Of a DNA stretch of 64,000 nucleotides, positions 18,143 to 28,951 are shown in pieces. The notes beneath the pieces were generated by a model. The model saw only the letters and a program-made list of their open reading frames with translations, searched no databases and was not told where the DNA came from. Both the position numbers and the translations under genes were made by a program. This DNA is from Subtercola sp. (GTDB lineage Bacteria > Actinomycetota > Actinomycetes > Actinomycetales > Microbacteriaceae). Each line of letters starts with the position of its first letter. Positions within the stretch are counted from its first letter, which is position 1. The DNA is taken from contig JAODBB010000114.1 in NCBI GenBank assembly GCA_025463745.1, positions 44,115-108,114 of the forward strand, in the 5' to 3' direction.

Positions 18143-19289
18143 GCGCGGCGTGCCCGAGCTCGAATCCGCGGTTCGCGCCGCACTCGCCCGGGTGCTCGAC
18201 CCCGAGATCCGTAAGCCCATCACCGAGCTCGACATGGTCGGCGACGTGGCGGTCGACCCTTCCGGCGCGGCCGACGTGAACGTGAAGCTGACGATCATCG
18301 GATGCCCGGCCGCCGACACCATCGAACGAGACGTTCGGGCGGCCACCCTCGGCGTCGCGGGGGTGACGGCCGCGAACATCCACGTCACCGTGATGACCCC
18401 GGCCGAACGCACTGCGCTCACCGAGAAGCTGCGCGGCCCTGGCGGTGCCCGTGCGATGCAGTTCGGGCCCGATACCCTCACCCGTATCTATGCCATCACG
18501 AGCGGAAAGGGTGGGGTGGGCAAGTCCACGCTGACGGCCAACCTCGCCGTGGCGCTGGCCGCCAAGGGTCTGGCGGTGGGGATCGTCGACGCCGACGTAT
18601 ACGGGTTCTCGATTCCGGGTATCCTCGGCCTGGTCGAGGGCGGCACCGCGCAGAAGCCGACCCGAGTCGACGACATGATTCTGCCGCCGGTCGGTTTCGG
18701 CGTGAAAGTCATCTCGATCGGCATGTTCGTCGACGACAATGCTGCCGTCGCCTGGCGCGGACCGATGCTGCACCGTACGATTGCACAGTTTCTCACCGAC
18801 GTGTACTTCGGCGACCTCGACGTGCTGCTGCTCGATCTGCCGCCCGGAACCGGCGACGTGGCGATCTCAGTGGGCCAGCTGCTCCCCCACGCCGAGGTCA
18901 TCGTCGTCACGACCCCGCAGCCCGCCGCGGCCGATGTCGCCGAGCGCTCGGGCGTGGTGGCGCGGCAGACCGGCCAGAAGATCGTCGGCGTCATCGAGAA
19001 CATGGCGGGGTTGCCGCAGCCCGACGGCTCCGTGCTCGAACTCTTCGGTTCTGGCGGTGGCGCCGAGGTGGTGCGTCGCCTGTCTGGCGGTCAGGATGCC
19101 CCGGTACCCTTGCTCGCCTCGATTCCCCTGAGCGTGGCCCTCCGCGCCGGCGGCGACGTGGGCGCCCCCATCGTCATCACCGACCCCCTCGACCCGGCCG
19201 CCGCTGCGATCCTCCGCGTCGCCGACACCCTCGCGGCGCGCCCCCGCGGACTCTCCGGCCTGAAGCTCCCCGTCTCCCCCCGCCGATAA
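18135..19289 (+). CDS. mrp: Mrp/ApbC (NBP35) family P-loop ATPase, Fe-S carrier-like
   Basis: A 384-residue protein. An N-terminal DUF59 (MIP18-like) domain contains VLDPEIRKPITELDMV. A P-loop NTPase follows, with the deviant Walker A GKGGVGKST near residue 125, LLDLPPGTGDVAIS and a C-terminal FGSGGGAEVV. Classical Mrp/ApbC proteins transfer Fe-S clusters through a CXXC pair just before the FGSGGG element. Here the stretch ENMAGLPQPDGSVLEL has no cysteine, so the canonical cluster-bridging site is missing. The GTG start overlaps the DUF1003 gene by 8 bp. The function in Actinobacteria is therefore less certain than the name implies. Confidence 0.9.
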   Translation: MPERGVPELESAVRAALARVLDPEIRKPITELDMVGDVAVDPSGAADVNVKLTIIGCPAADTIERDVRAATLGVAGVTAANIHVTVMTPAERTALTEKLRGPGGARAMQFGPDTLTRIYAITSGKGGVGKSTLTANLAVALAAKGLAVGIVDADVYGFSIPGILGLVEGGTAQKPTRVDDMILPPVGFGVKVISIGMFVDDNAAVAWRGPMLHRTIAQFLTDVYFGDLDVLLLDLPPGTGDVAISVGQLLPHAEVIVVTTPQPAAADVAERSGVVARQTGQKIVGVIENMAGLPQPDGSVLELFGSGGGAEVVRRLSGGQDAPVPLLASIPLSVALRAGGDVGAPIVITDPLDPAAAAILRVADTLAARPRGLSGLKLPVSPRR

Positions 19290-19349
19290 ACATGGATCAC
19301 GAAAATCGCCCTAACCCGCGCTCGTGGGATTTCGCGGGCGGGGCGGGGG

Positions 19350-21086
19350 TCAGTGGCCGGGGCCGCGGGAACGCAGGCGGGTCTCCTCGAGGTCGAGCAT
19401 GCCCTGCGCCTCGGCGAGGATGCGCGAGGGGTACGCACCGCGGCTGCGCGCGTTGAGCAGCGCCTGCCGTTCCGCATCCACCACCACAAGCCGCAGCTCG
19501 CGGTAGAGCTGGTGCGGCGTCTCGTCGGTGCCCTCGGTGAGTTCGCGCGAACGCTCCCACGCGAGCTCGGTGCGCAAGAACGACGACTGCCGTACGCGCT
19601 CCACGACATCGGGGTCGACCGGAGACGTCTCGCCGAGAGCACCGGCCGGGTCATCCAGCAGCACCAGCCCGCTGTTGCTGATCTCGTCGAGCAGCCGCGC
19701 CAGGTCGCGCCGATCGACGGCGACATCGATGCCCTGGATGCCCACCAATCGAATCACGGCAGGCAGAGTGCTGCCCTGCACGACGAGCGTCACGAACGCC
19801 ACCGTGAATGCGATCAGGATCAGCTGATCACGATACGGAGTGTTCTCGGGCAGCGATTGTGCTGCCGCGAGCGTCACGACGCCGCGCATGCCCGACCAGC
19901 CGAGCACAACGCCGCCGCGCCAATCGATTCCCTCGGTGCGCAACTGCTCGAGATCGGCTCGGCGCCGGGCGTAGGTGCGCGAGAGAAGTCTGAGCCTTCG
20001 CTTCTGCCGGGCATCCTTCACCGGCAGTGATCGCACGTGATCGAGCCGAAGCCAGAGGCTCAGCGTTCGTTTCTCCGCGTGCTGAGCTCGCAAGCGCAAC
20101 CCGAGCACCAGCGGGCCGGCCCACACGAACCGCAGCACGATCAGGGCCACCGTCGCCAGCACACCGATTCCAACGGCCGGCCACACGCCGAGCTCACCCG
20201 GGTCGTCGGTGACGTGGTCGATCAGTGTTCTGATCTCGAGCCCGATCACCAAGAACACGCCGCTCTCGAGAAAGAACTGCACGGTTCGCCAGTTGATCCG
20301 GTCGCTGATTCTCGATTGCGCGTTGAAGCGGCTCGGTGCCGCGTGACCCGTGTAGAGGCCGGCGACGACCACCGCGAGAACACCGGATGCCCCGAGAGCC
20401 TCGGCCGGCATGAACGCAACGAACGGAACGGCGAACGAGATCGCGGTATCGAGCACCGGATCGTTCAGCTTCGAGCGCACGAACACGGTCACAAGGCCCG
20501 CTGCCAGACCGACGGCGATCGCGACGATCACGGCGTAGACGAAGTCTGTCACTCCCGCCCACGGTGTCGAGAGGGCGCCCACCGCGGCTGCCGTCGCCGT
20601 TCGCAACAACACCAGGGCGGTGGCATCGTTGACGAGCCCCTCTCCTTCGAGAATGGTCAGCAACCGCGGCGGAAGACCGAGGCGGCGCCCAACAGACGAA
20701 GCCGCCACCGCATCGGGCGGGCTGATGATCGCACCGAGCGCGATGGCAGCGGCAAGGTTCAGGTCGGGAAGCATCGTGTAGAGCAGAAAGCCGGTGCCGA
20801 ACGCAGTGATCAGCACCAGCACCACCGAGAGCGACGTGATGGTGCCGAGGTTGCGGCGGAAGTCGACGACCGGCACGCTGATGGCTGCGGCGTACAGGAT
20901 GGGCGGCAGCAGCCCGTCGAGAATCCACTCGGGAGCGATCTCTATCGCCGGCACTCCGGGCAGATACGACAGGCCCACGCCGACCACGACGAGAATGATG
21001 GGCGCGGCTACGCCCAATCTCTTCGAAAACGCGGCCACCGCGACGATGACTGAAACCCCGACGACCGCGTAGATCCCCAGTTCCAT
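19350..21086 (-). CDS. CPA1-family Na+/H+ antiporter
   Basis: A polytopic membrane antiporter of 578 residues exchanging protons for sodium or other monovalent cations. About twelve helices fill residues 1-430. Family motifs are IISPPDAVAASSVGRRLGL, the ion-site EGEGLVNDATALVLL (Asn-Asp of CPA1 exchangers) and an Arg-rich loop followed by GWSGMRGVVTLAAAQSLP. The last ~140 residues form a soluble regulatory tail that is mostly helical and ends RLRSRGPGH. It converges with mrp and starts divergently from the aldo/keto reductase gene. No regulatory element is evident. Confidence 0.93.
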   Translation of the reverse strand: MELGIYAVVGVSVIVAVAAFSKRLGVAAPIILVVVGVGLSYLPGVPAIEIAPEWILDGLLPPILYAAAISVPVVDFRRNLGTITSLSVVLVLITAFGTGFLLYTMLPDLNLAAAIALGAIISPPDAVAASSVGRRLGLPPRLLTILEGEGLVNDATALVLLRTATAAAVGALSTPWAGVTDFVYAVIVAIAVGLAAGLVTVFVRSKLNDPVLDTAISFAVPFVAFMPAEALGASGVLAVVVAGLYTGHAAPSRFNAQSRISDRINWRTVQFFLESGVFLVIGLEIRTLIDHVTDDPGELGVWPAVGIGVLATVALIVLRFVWAGPLVLGLRLRAQHAEKRTLSLWLRLDHVRSLPVKDARQKRRLRLLSRTYARRRADLEQLRTEGIDWRGGVVLGWSGMRGVVTLAAAQSLPENTPYRDQLILIAFTVAFVTLVVQGSTLPAVIRLVGIQGIDVAVDRRDLARLLDEISNSGLVLLDDPAGALGETSPVDPDVVERVRQSSFLRTELAWERSRELTEGTDETPHQLYRELRLVVVDAERQALLNARSRGAYPSRILAEAQGMLDLEETRLRSRGPGH

Positions 21087-21185
21087 TACCCAAGCTTACG
21101 GGTGAGTCTGTGAGTACTCACACGAATGCGAGGGCCCGGGAGCCGGCCAACCTGTGGGGATGAAACGCGGGTTTAGGCTGAAAAC

Positions 21186-22676
<1,491 letters not shown>

Positions 22677-22771
22677 GAATACACACTACAGGGTTGATGC
22701 GGGCCGCCCCTGCGAGCCTTCCGTGAGGCCGAGTCAGACGTGCCTAAGCTACACAGTGGAGGCCACAACTT

Positions 22772-23401
22772 TTGTCTAAAGAGACCAACTGGAAGTACGC
22801 AGAAGACTTCGTCACCGAGCCCGCGGTCATCGCCGCCGCACGGGCGCACGCGATCGAACTCGGCGTCGAATCGGTGAGCCCTGGCATCGGCGCCCAGCTC
22901 GCGGTGCTCTCGGGCACGGCGGCTGCGAAGGCGATCGTCGAGATCGGCACCGGGGTGGGTGTTTCGAGCCTCTGGCTGTTCGCCGGGGCGCCGCAGGCCA
23001 CCATCACCTCGATCGACACCGAGATCGACCGCCAGCAGTCGGCCCGTGCGGCCTACCTCGAAGCGGGCATCCCGGCCAACCGCATTCGGCTCATCACGGG
23101 CAGGGCACGGGATGTTCTGCCGCGCATGAACGAGAACACCTACGATCTCGTGCTCGTCGACGCCGACCCCGAGTCGGTGATCGAGTACGTCGAGCACGCG
23201 CTGCGCCTCGTTCGGGTAGGCGGCACCGTGCTCGTGCCTCATGCGCTCTGGCGCGACCGCGTGGCCGACCCGGTGCAGCGCGACGACACCGTGGCCGACT
23301 TCCGCAGCTTGCTGAGTGAACTCTCAGGTTCACCCGCCGTGATCACCGCGTTGTCGCCCATCGGCGACGGCCTGCTGCAGATCACGAAACTGATCGGCTG
23401 A
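22772..23401 (+). CDS. Class I SAM-dependent O-methyltransferase
   Basis: A 209-residue methyltransferase with the SAM-binding motif AIVEIGTGVGVSSLWLF near residue 48, the acidic loop ITSIDTEIDRQ, and YDLVLVDADPESVIEYVEHA. It is orthologous in context to the mycobacterial O-methyltransferase near tatB. The start is TTG at 22772, supported by a GGAGG at 22758-22762, 9 bases upstream; no ATG or GTG fits as well. The substrate is unknown; the family methylates catechol-like hydroxyls. A strong bidirectional terminator follows. Confidence 0.9.
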   Translation: MSKETNWKYAEDFVTEPAVIAAARAHAIELGVESVSPGIGAQLAVLSGTAAAKAIVEIGTGVGVSSLWLFAGAPQATITSIDTEIDRQQSARAAYLEAGIPANRIRLITGRARDVLPRMNENTYDLVLVDADPESVIEYVEHALRLVRVGGTVLVPHALWRDRVADPVQRDDTVADFRSLLSELSGSPAVITALSPIGDGLLQITKLIG

Positions 23402-23445
23402 GGCCCAGCACGCAGGAAGAACGCCGCAGACGCCCGCCGCGCACC

Positions 23446-23481
23446 AAAAAGCCCCGCCGAGCTTGCTCGGCGGGGCTTTTT
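23446..23481. terminator. Bidirectional intrinsic terminator
   Basis: AAAAAGCCCCGCCGAGC (23446-23462) is perfectly complementary to 23465-23481, giving a GC-rich stem flanked by A and T tracts on both strands. It lies between the convergent O-methyltransferase and DUF3117 genes and can terminate both. Confidence 0.93.
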
Positions 23482-23519
23482 AAGGCTTCGATCGGCGTGC
23501 CCGATCGAAGACCATAGGA

Positions 23520-23693
23520 TCAGGCGGGCGCAACTACTCCAGCGAGGGCGTCGTGAAGCTCACGCGCCTCTGCGTCATTGACAGAGACGACGAGCCTCCC
23601 TCCCCCTTCGAGTGGCACTCGCACGATGATGAGGCGTCCTTCTTTAACAGCCTCCATCGGGCCGTCACCGGTCCTTGGTTTCATGGCGGCCAT
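23520..23693 (-). CDS. DUF3117 family small protein
   Basis: A 57-residue actinobacterial protein starting MAAMKPRTGDGPMEAVKEGR and containing RVPLEGGGRLVVSVNDAEA. It matches the conserved DUF3117 family (mycobacterial Rv1211 type). The ATG at 23693 is preceded by a GGGGA ribosome site. The family is nearly universal in Actinobacteria but has no firm function. No membrane segment is present. The bidirectional terminator at 23446-23481 ends this transcript. Confidence 0.93.
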   Translation of the reverse strand: MAAMKPRTGDGPMEAVKEGRLIIVRVPLEGGGRLVVSVNDAEARELHDALAGVVAPA

Positions 23694-23784
23694 GCGGCAT
23701 CCCCTTTCGTGGTGTCGTACTTCTATTATCGGTCATCCGGGCCGGGCGAGAAAACCTGGGGCATCCGCCGGGCTGACGCGTGGC

Positions 23785-25047
23785 TTACGGCGGCGTCCAG
23801 TCCGATCCGTCGACGCCCCAGCAGATCAGCAGCCAGCCCCACTGCGCCGCGAGAAACACGATGACGATCGCCACGCGGTAGATGCGCGACTTCGGCAGCG
23901 CAATGACGCCGAGCAGCGGGAACAGCGGCATCAGCAACCGGAACGTACTCGACTGCGGGAAGAACACCGCCAGCAGGTACACGGCATAGGCGATCAGCCA
24001 GAATCGCAGATCGATCGGCAGCCGCCGCACCGCCTTCGTCGCCATGATCAGCCCGAACGTCACCACGAGCAGCACCACCACGATGGCTCCGGCCGGTACG
24101 CCGAGCCACCAGTTTCCGCCCTGAATCCACGACGAGAACGGGATGAGTTTGGCGTAGCCGATGTACGTGGCCCGCCAGGCCAGCTCGGTCTCGGTGTACG
24201 CCGAGAAGAACCCCGTGGCGCCCCAGGCGATCAGGTTCCAGGCGATGCCCATGAGCCCGCTGAAGACCGTGACCGACCCCACGAGGATCTGCTGTCGCAC
24301 GGGGAACGGTTCCCGCGCCCGAATCCACCACCGATACGCGAAGTGCAGCGCTAGGCAGAGCGCGAACGCCAGCCCGCTCGGCCGGGTGAACGACATGACG
24401 AGAATGATCGGAAACAGAAACGCGTATCTTCGCTTGACCAGAAGGTACAGCCCCAGCACGAGCAGAAAGAGGTACATCGACTCGGCGTATGCCACCTGGA
24501 ACATCGGCGACACCGGCGCCATGCAGAACAGCAGTACCGCGAACATCGATGTGCCCGCTGGCAAGGCGACCCGCATCAGCTTGTAGAACACCAGAGCGGC
24601 GCCGAGCCCGAAGATCAGCGAAACGATGACCGAGACGTACTCCCACGGCGCCGTCGTGACGATCGAGATGCCGCGAACCAAGAAGGGGTATCCCGGCAGG
24701 AATGCCCAAGCGTTCTGCGCGATGTGGCCCGAAGTGGTCAGGGGCAGCTGGCTCGGGTAGCCCCAGTACGCGATGATCTTGTACCAGGTGCCGTCCCAGA
24801 TCGACGCGTAGTCCCAATACGAGGGCTGCGCTCCCGTCCACGGGTTCTTGCCCTGCACGCTGGCCAGCACGAGCAGCATCACCGTGGTGATCACGCGCGC
24901 GCCCAGGTAGATCAGAACGACGTACAACCACCACGACAGCCGCCACCGGCCGGTTCGGGCTCTCAGGTGACCTGTGGCGCCTTGGATGCCCGCCGAGGGG
25001 TCACCCGAAGGCACCGCTTCGGCGTGGGAATCGACGGCCTGCGACAC
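23785..25047 (-). CDS. GT-C fold membrane glycosyltransferase (PIG-V mannosyltransferase-like)
   Basis: A polytopic membrane protein of about 420 residues with some 10-12 helices. The first periplasmic loop has the acidic WDGTWYKIIAYWGYP typical of GT-C mannosyltransferases of the PIG-V type. Such enzymes use polyprenyl-phosphate mannose to glycosylate lipids or proteins at the outer face of the membrane. The GTG at 25047 lies 5 bases after the dapE stop with an AGGG just upstream. An ATG at 25095 is open but would overlap dapE by 43 bp. Co-transcription with dapE is likely. The acceptor is unknown. Confidence 0.75.
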   Translation of the reverse strand: MSQAVDSHAEAVPSGDPSAGIQGATGHLRARTGRWRLSWWLYVVLIYLGARVITTVMLLVLASVQGKNPWTGAQPSYWDYASIWDGTWYKIIAYWGYPSQLPLTTSGHIAQNAWAFLPGYPFLVRGISIVTTAPWEYVSVIVSLIFGLGAALVFYKLMRVALPAGTSMFAVLLFCMAPVSPMFQVAYAESMYLFLLVLGLYLLVKRRYAFLFPIILVMSFTRPSGLAFALCLALHFAYRWWIRAREPFPVRQQILVGSVTVFSGLMGIAWNLIAWGATGFFSAYTETELAWRATYIGYAKLIPFSSWIQGGNWWLGVPAGAIVVVLLVVTFGLIMATKAVRRLPIDLRFWLIAYAVYLLAVFFPQSSTFRLLMPLFPLLGVIALPKSRIYRVAIVIVFLAAQWGWLLICWGVDGSDWTPP

Positions 25048-25052
25048 CGGCC

Positions 25053-26153
25053 CTACCCGCGCCTGGTCAGCCAGACCCGTAGGGCCTCTTCGCATTCGGT
25101 GATCTGCGTCAGCAGCACACGCTCGTCATCGGCGTGCGCCTTCAACGGATCACCCGGGCCGAAGTTCACCGCGGGCATCCCGAGTTCTGAGAAGCGCGCC
25201 ACGTCGGTCCAGCCGTACTTGGGCTTGGCCACGCCGCCTACAGCCGCGAGAAACTGCTGAGCGAGCGGAGCGTCGAGCCCCGGCCGAGCGCCCTCGGCGA
25301 GGTCGACCACCGTGATGTCATACTCGCCGAACAGCTCGTGCATATGGGCGATCGCCTCGTCACCTGATCGATTCGGCGCGAACCGGTAGTTGATGTGCAC
25401 CATTGCCTCGTCGGGAATGATGTTGCCCGCGACCCCTCCGCTGATGCCGACGGCATTCAGCCCCTCGCGGTAGACGAGACCGTCGACCTCGACCTCCCGT
25501 GCCTGATAGCCGGCCAGGGTGTCGAGGATGGGCGCGAGCTTGTGCACGGCGTTGTCGCCGACCCAGCCGCGAGCGGAGTGCGCACGCAGGCCGTACGCAC
25601 GAACCTCGATGCGCAGGTTGCCGTTGCAGCCGCCTTCGATCTGCGAGTTGCTCGGTTCGCCGAGAATCGCGAAGTCGCCCGCGAACAGGTCGGGCCGGTT
25701 GGCGGCGAGCCGGCCGAGGCCGTTCAGGGCCGCCGACACCTCTTCATGGTCATACCACATCCAGGTGAGGTCGACCGAAGGGTCGGTGAGCTCGGCCGCG
25801 AGCTTCAGCTGAACGGCCACACCCGACTTCATGTCGACGGTGCCGCGGCCCCAGAGGTAGTCGAGGCCGTCGATCGTTTCGTAACGTGTCGGCACGTTGT
25901 TGTTGATCGGCACGGTGTCGATGTGCCCCGCAATGACAACACGCTGCCCGCGACCGAGGTTGGTGCGCGCGACCACGGTGTCGCCGTCGCGAATGATCTC
26001 GAGGTGATCGAACCCGGAAAGGCTGCCGACGATCGCGTCGGCGAGCGCGGTTTCGTCGCCCGAGACGGACTCGATGTCGCAGATCTGGCGAGTGATGTCG
26101 ATCGAGCTCGCGCCCAGATCGAGCGCGGGTGCCTGGGTGTGGGTCTGGGCCAT
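25053..26153 (-). CDS. dapE: Succinyl-diaminopimelate desuccinylase
   Basis: An M20-family zinc amidohydrolase of 366 residues that hydrolyses N-succinyl-LL-diaminopimelate, a late step in lysine and peptidoglycan precursor synthesis. Metal-site motifs are VIAGHIDTVPINN, WGRGTVDMKSG, WYDHEEVSA and FAILGEPSNSQIEGGCNG. The C-terminal part has KYGWTDVARFSELGMPAVNFGPG and ends near a conserved histidine (AHADDERV). It is divergent from dapD across a 184-bp region that carries a long perfect palindrome. The enzyme name is supported by the dapD and dapC neighbours. Confidence 0.95.
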   Translation of the reverse strand: MAQTHTQAPALDLGASSIDITRQICDIESVSGDETALADAIVGSLSGFDHLEIIRDGDTVVARTNLGRGQRVVIAGHIDTVPINNNVPTRYETIDGLDYLWGRGTVDMKSGVAVQLKLAAELTDPSVDLTWMWYDHEEVSAALNGLGRLAANRPDLFAGDFAILGEPSNSQIEGGCNGNLRIEVRAYGLRAHSARGWVGDNAVHKLAPILDTLAGYQAREVEVDGLVYREGLNAVGISGGVAGNIIPDEAMVHINYRFAPNRSGDEAIAHMHELFGEYDITVVDLAEGARPGLDAPLAQQFLAAVGGVAKPKYGWTDVARFSELGMPAVNFGPGDPLKAHADDERVLLTQITECEEALRVWLTRRG

Positions 26154-26222
26154 GCCACAAGCTTATGGTGAGCAAGCTGCATGCCACGTGTCATCCTGTC
26201 GCTCCACCGGCGCGAGCCCGCG

Positions 26223-26286
26223 AGAGAAGCCCTTTCAGCCGAGAGAAGCTGCTGCAACGGCTTCTCTCGGCTGAAAGGGCTTCTCT
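26223..26286. repeat. Long perfect palindrome between divergent dapE and dapD
   Basis: A 27-base left arm (26223-26249) is perfectly complementary to the right arm (26260-26286), separated by a 10-base loop. The arms contain CCCTTTCAGCC and GAGAGAAGC. Because dapE and dapD diverge here, a terminator role is not expected. It lies in the shared promoter/leader region, 51 bases upstream of the dapD start. Confidence 0.92.
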
Positions 26287-26337
26287 GGCGGGGGCGGCGG
26301 GAGCTCGCCGGGTCGCAGCCTCTACTACCCTGGAAAG

Positions 26338-27312
26338 ATGAGCCTCACCGCGCCCGCCTCGCCCGCCCACTTCGCCTGGGGCTACGGCCTCGCCACCATC
26401 GCGGGCGACGGCACCGTGCTCGACACCTGGTACCCCACACCGCGTCTCGGCCGGCCGAGCGACGCCACCGAACCCTGGGTCGTACCTGCCGAGCTCGAAG
26501 ACGTTCAGGGGCCGGATGCTCGTCGCAACGTTCGCACCGAGGTCGTAACCACCTCGATCGAACTGTCGAAGGCACCGCAGGGCACGTCTGACGCCTATTT
26601 GCGACTGCACCTGCTCTCCCATCTCCTGGTCGCGCCCAACACCCTGAACATCGAGGGCATCTTCGGCCACTTGCCCATCGTTGTCTGGACCAACGCCGGC
26701 CCCGTGCATCCGGCCGACTTCGACCGCCTGCGCCCCTCACTTCAGCGCGCCGGCATCGCAGCGCATGGAATCGACAAGTTCCCGCGCCTGCTCGACTATG
26801 TCAGCCCCGACAGAGTACGAATCGCGGATGCCTCGCGGGTACGCCTCGGCGCCCACCTCGCCCCCGGCACCACCGTGATGCACGAAGGGTTCGTGAACTT
26901 CAACGCCGGCACCCTCGGCGCCTCCATGGTCGAAGGCCGCATTTCGCAGGGAGTGGTCGTGGGCGACGGTTCGGACATCGGCGGCGGAGCATCCATCATG
27001 GGCACCCTCTCGGGCGGCGGCACTCAGCGCGTGTCGATCGGCGCACGCGCGCTGCTCGGTGCAAACTCGGGGATCGGAATCTCGATCGGCGACGACAGCG
27101 TGGTGGAGGCCGGTCTGTACGTGACGGCCGGCACCAAGGTCGTGCTCGTGGGTGCGGCGCCTCGCCCCGACGGCACGACTCCCACCGTCAAGGCGGTCGA
27201 GCTCTCGGGAGTGCCGAACCTGCTCTTTCGCCGCAACTCCCTCTCGGGTGCGGTAGAGGTTCTCTCCCGCACCGGCGCAGGAGTCACCCTCAACACCACC
27301 CTGCACGCCTGA
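26338..27312 (+). CDS. dapD: 2,3,4,5-tetrahydropyridine-2,6-dicarboxylate N-succinyltransferase
   Basis: The 324-residue actinobacterial form of DapD, which succinylates tetrahydrodipicolinate with succinyl-CoA to open the succinylase branch of diaminopimelate synthesis. The N-terminal domain begins [20 protein letters not shown]. The C-terminal left-handed beta-helix has hexapeptide-type repeats ([39 protein letters not shown]). [14 protein letters not shown] with the Glu/Asn pair is the active-site segment. Paired divergently with dapE, as in mycobacteria. Confidence 0.95.
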   Translation: MSLTAPASPAHFAWGYGLATIAGDGTVLDTWYPTPRLGRPSDATEPWVVPAELEDVQGPDARRNVRTEVVTTSIELSKAPQGTSDAYLRLHLLSHLLVAPNTLNIEGIFGHLPIVVWTNAGPVHPADFDRLRPSLQRAGIAAHGIDKFPRLLDYVSPDRVRIADASRVRLGAHLAPGTTVMHEGFVNFNAGTLGASMVEGRISQGVVVGDGSDIGGGASIMGTLSGGGTQRVSIGARALLGANSGIGISIGDDSVVEAGLYVTAGTKVVLVGAAPRPDGTTPTVKAVELSGVPNLLFRRNSLSGAVEVLSRTGAGVTLNTTLHA

Positions 27313-27450
27313 CCCGCCCACACCCCGGCCCGCGCCCCACGCCCACGCCCACGCCCCGGCTCGCGCCGCGCCCCGGCCCGCGCTCCCCCCGGCTCGCGCC
27401 CACGCTCCCCCCCGGCTCGCGGCGCCGCGCGACACGCGACACGCCTCTCA

Positions 27451-27500
27451 GGTTGCACAAAAGCACCTCAACTCGCCCGACAAGGTGCATTCGCGCAACC
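27451..27500. repeat. Copy of the TTGCGCA-AAGCACC palindrome
   Basis: GGTTGCACAAAAGCACCT (27451-27468) pairs with 27483-27500 at 15 of 18 positions, with a 14-base loop. Its left arm matches that of the perfect palindrome at 15463 almost base for base. It lies between the convergent dapD and gltA genes; the rest of the 27313-27544 gap is C-rich low-complexity DNA with CCCACGC and CGCGCCCCGGC-type runs. Confidence 0.8.
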
Positions 27501-27544
27501 TCGACGAGCGACACGCCGACGCACGTCAGCGAGAAAGTCGTGCG

Positions 27545-28915
27545 TCAGCGGGCGGGGAACTGCCGCTCGGGGCTGCCGATGTAGAGCTGCTGCGGGCGGC
27601 CGATCTTGGTGGCCGGGTCGGTCTGCATCTCGCGCCAGTGCGCGATCCAGCCCGGCAGGCGGCCGATGGCGAACAGTACGGTGAACATGCGGGTCGGGAA
27701 GCCCATCGCCTTGTAGATCACGCCGGTGTAGAAGTCGACGTTCGGGTACAGGCGGCGGGAGATGAAGTACTCGTCTGCCAACGCGATCGCCTCGAGTTCT
27801 TTGGCGATGTCGAGCAGATCATCCTGAACGCCGAGGGCAGCGAGCACCTCGTCTGCGGCCTCTTTGACGAGCTTGGCGCGGGGGTCGTAGTTCTTGTAGA
27901 CGCGGTGGCCGAAGCCCATCAGGCGAACGCCGGCTTCTTTGTTCTTCACCCGCTCGACGAACTTCTCGACGCCTTCACCCGAGTCGCGAATCTGCGCGAG
28001 CATCGTGAGAACGGCCTCGTTCGCCCCGCCGTGCAGCGGGCCGTACAGCGCGTTGATACCCGCCGAGATCGAGGCGAAGATGTTGGCCTCGGTCGAACCC
28101 ACCAGCCGCACGGTCGAGGTCGACGCGTTCTGCTCGTGGTCTTCGTGCAGCATCAGCAGGCGCTCGAGAGCCTTCGACAGCACTGGGTTGATCTCGTACG
28201 GCTCGGCCATGGTGCCGAAGTTCAGCCGCAGGAAGTTGTCGATGAAGCTGAGCGAATTGTCGGGGTACAAGAACGCCTGCCCGAGGCTCTTCTTGTGCGC
28301 GTACGCGGCCATCACCGGCAGCTTCGCGAGCAACCGGATGGTCGAGATCTCGACGTGCTCAGGGTTACGCGGGTCGAGCGAGTCTTGGTAATACGTCGAC
28401 AGCGCCGAGATGCCGGCTGACAGCACCGACATCGGGTGGGCGTCGTGCGGCAGCGCGTCGAAGAAGCTCTTCAGGTCTTCGTGCAGCAGCGTGTGGTGCC
28501 TGATGCGCTCGTCGAAGTCGGCCAGTTCGGTGGGCGTCGGCAGCTCGCCGTAGATCAGCAGCCAGGCCGTCTCGAGGTAGGTCGAGTGTTCGGCGATCTG
28601 ATCGATCGGGTACCCGCGATAGCGCAGAATGCCGTTGTCGCCGTCGATATAGGTGATGGTCGACCGCGTTGCCGACGTGTTGACGAAGCCGTAGTCGAGC
28701 GTCGTGAAGCCGGTCTGCTTCGTCAAGGTCGAGATGTCGATGGATGACGCTCCGTCGACCGAGGGCAGAATCGGAAATTCGGCCGTGCCCCCCGGAAAAG
28801 TCAGCGTCGCCACAGCCGGCTCGGTCGCCACCGGCTCGGTGGCCACCGTTTCGTCGACCGCCGTTCCGGTACCGGTCTGGCCTTCGTCGTTGTACTGGCC
28901 GTCAGTGTCGTCCAC
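27545..28915 (-). CDS. gltA: Citrate synthase (type II)
   Basis: A 456-residue citrate synthase that condenses acetyl-CoA and oxaloacetate at the entry of the TCA cycle. Family motifs are FTTLDYGFVNTSATRSTITY, ILRYRGYPIDQIAE, the catalytic histidines in LMLHEDHEQNAS and YGPLHGGANEAV, and VRLMGFGHRVYKNYDPRA. The start is GTG at 28915, fixed by a strong AAGGAG five bases upstream. An ATG further upstream at 28942 lacks such a site. The first ~55 residues form a Thr/Val/Pro-rich extension (TVATEPVATEPAVATL) not usual in the family. The gene lies 36 bp behind dapC. Confidence 0.96.
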   Translation of the reverse strand: MDDTDGQYNDEGQTGTGTAVDETVATEPVATEPAVATLTFPGGTAEFPILPSVDGASSIDISTLTKQTGFTTLDYGFVNTSATRSTITYIDGDNGILRYRGYPIDQIAEHSTYLETAWLLIYGELPTPTELADFDERIRHHTLLHEDLKSFFDALPHDAHPMSVLSAGISALSTYYQDSLDPRNPEHVEISTIRLLAKLPVMAAYAHKKSLGQAFLYPDNSLSFIDNFLRLNFGTMAEPYEINPVLSKALERLLMLHEDHEQNASTSTVRLVGSTEANIFASISAGINALYGPLHGGANEAVLTMLAQIRDSGEGVEKFVERVKNKEAGVRLMGFGHRVYKNYDPRAKLVKEAADEVLAALGVQDDLLDIAKELEAIALADEYFISRRLYPNVDFYTGVIYKAMGFPTRMFTVLFAIGRLPGWIAHWREMQTDPATKIGRPQQLYIGSPERQFPAR

Positions 28916-28951
28916 GGCGCCTCCTTGAGAATTCGCGTTCACGCACTCAGC

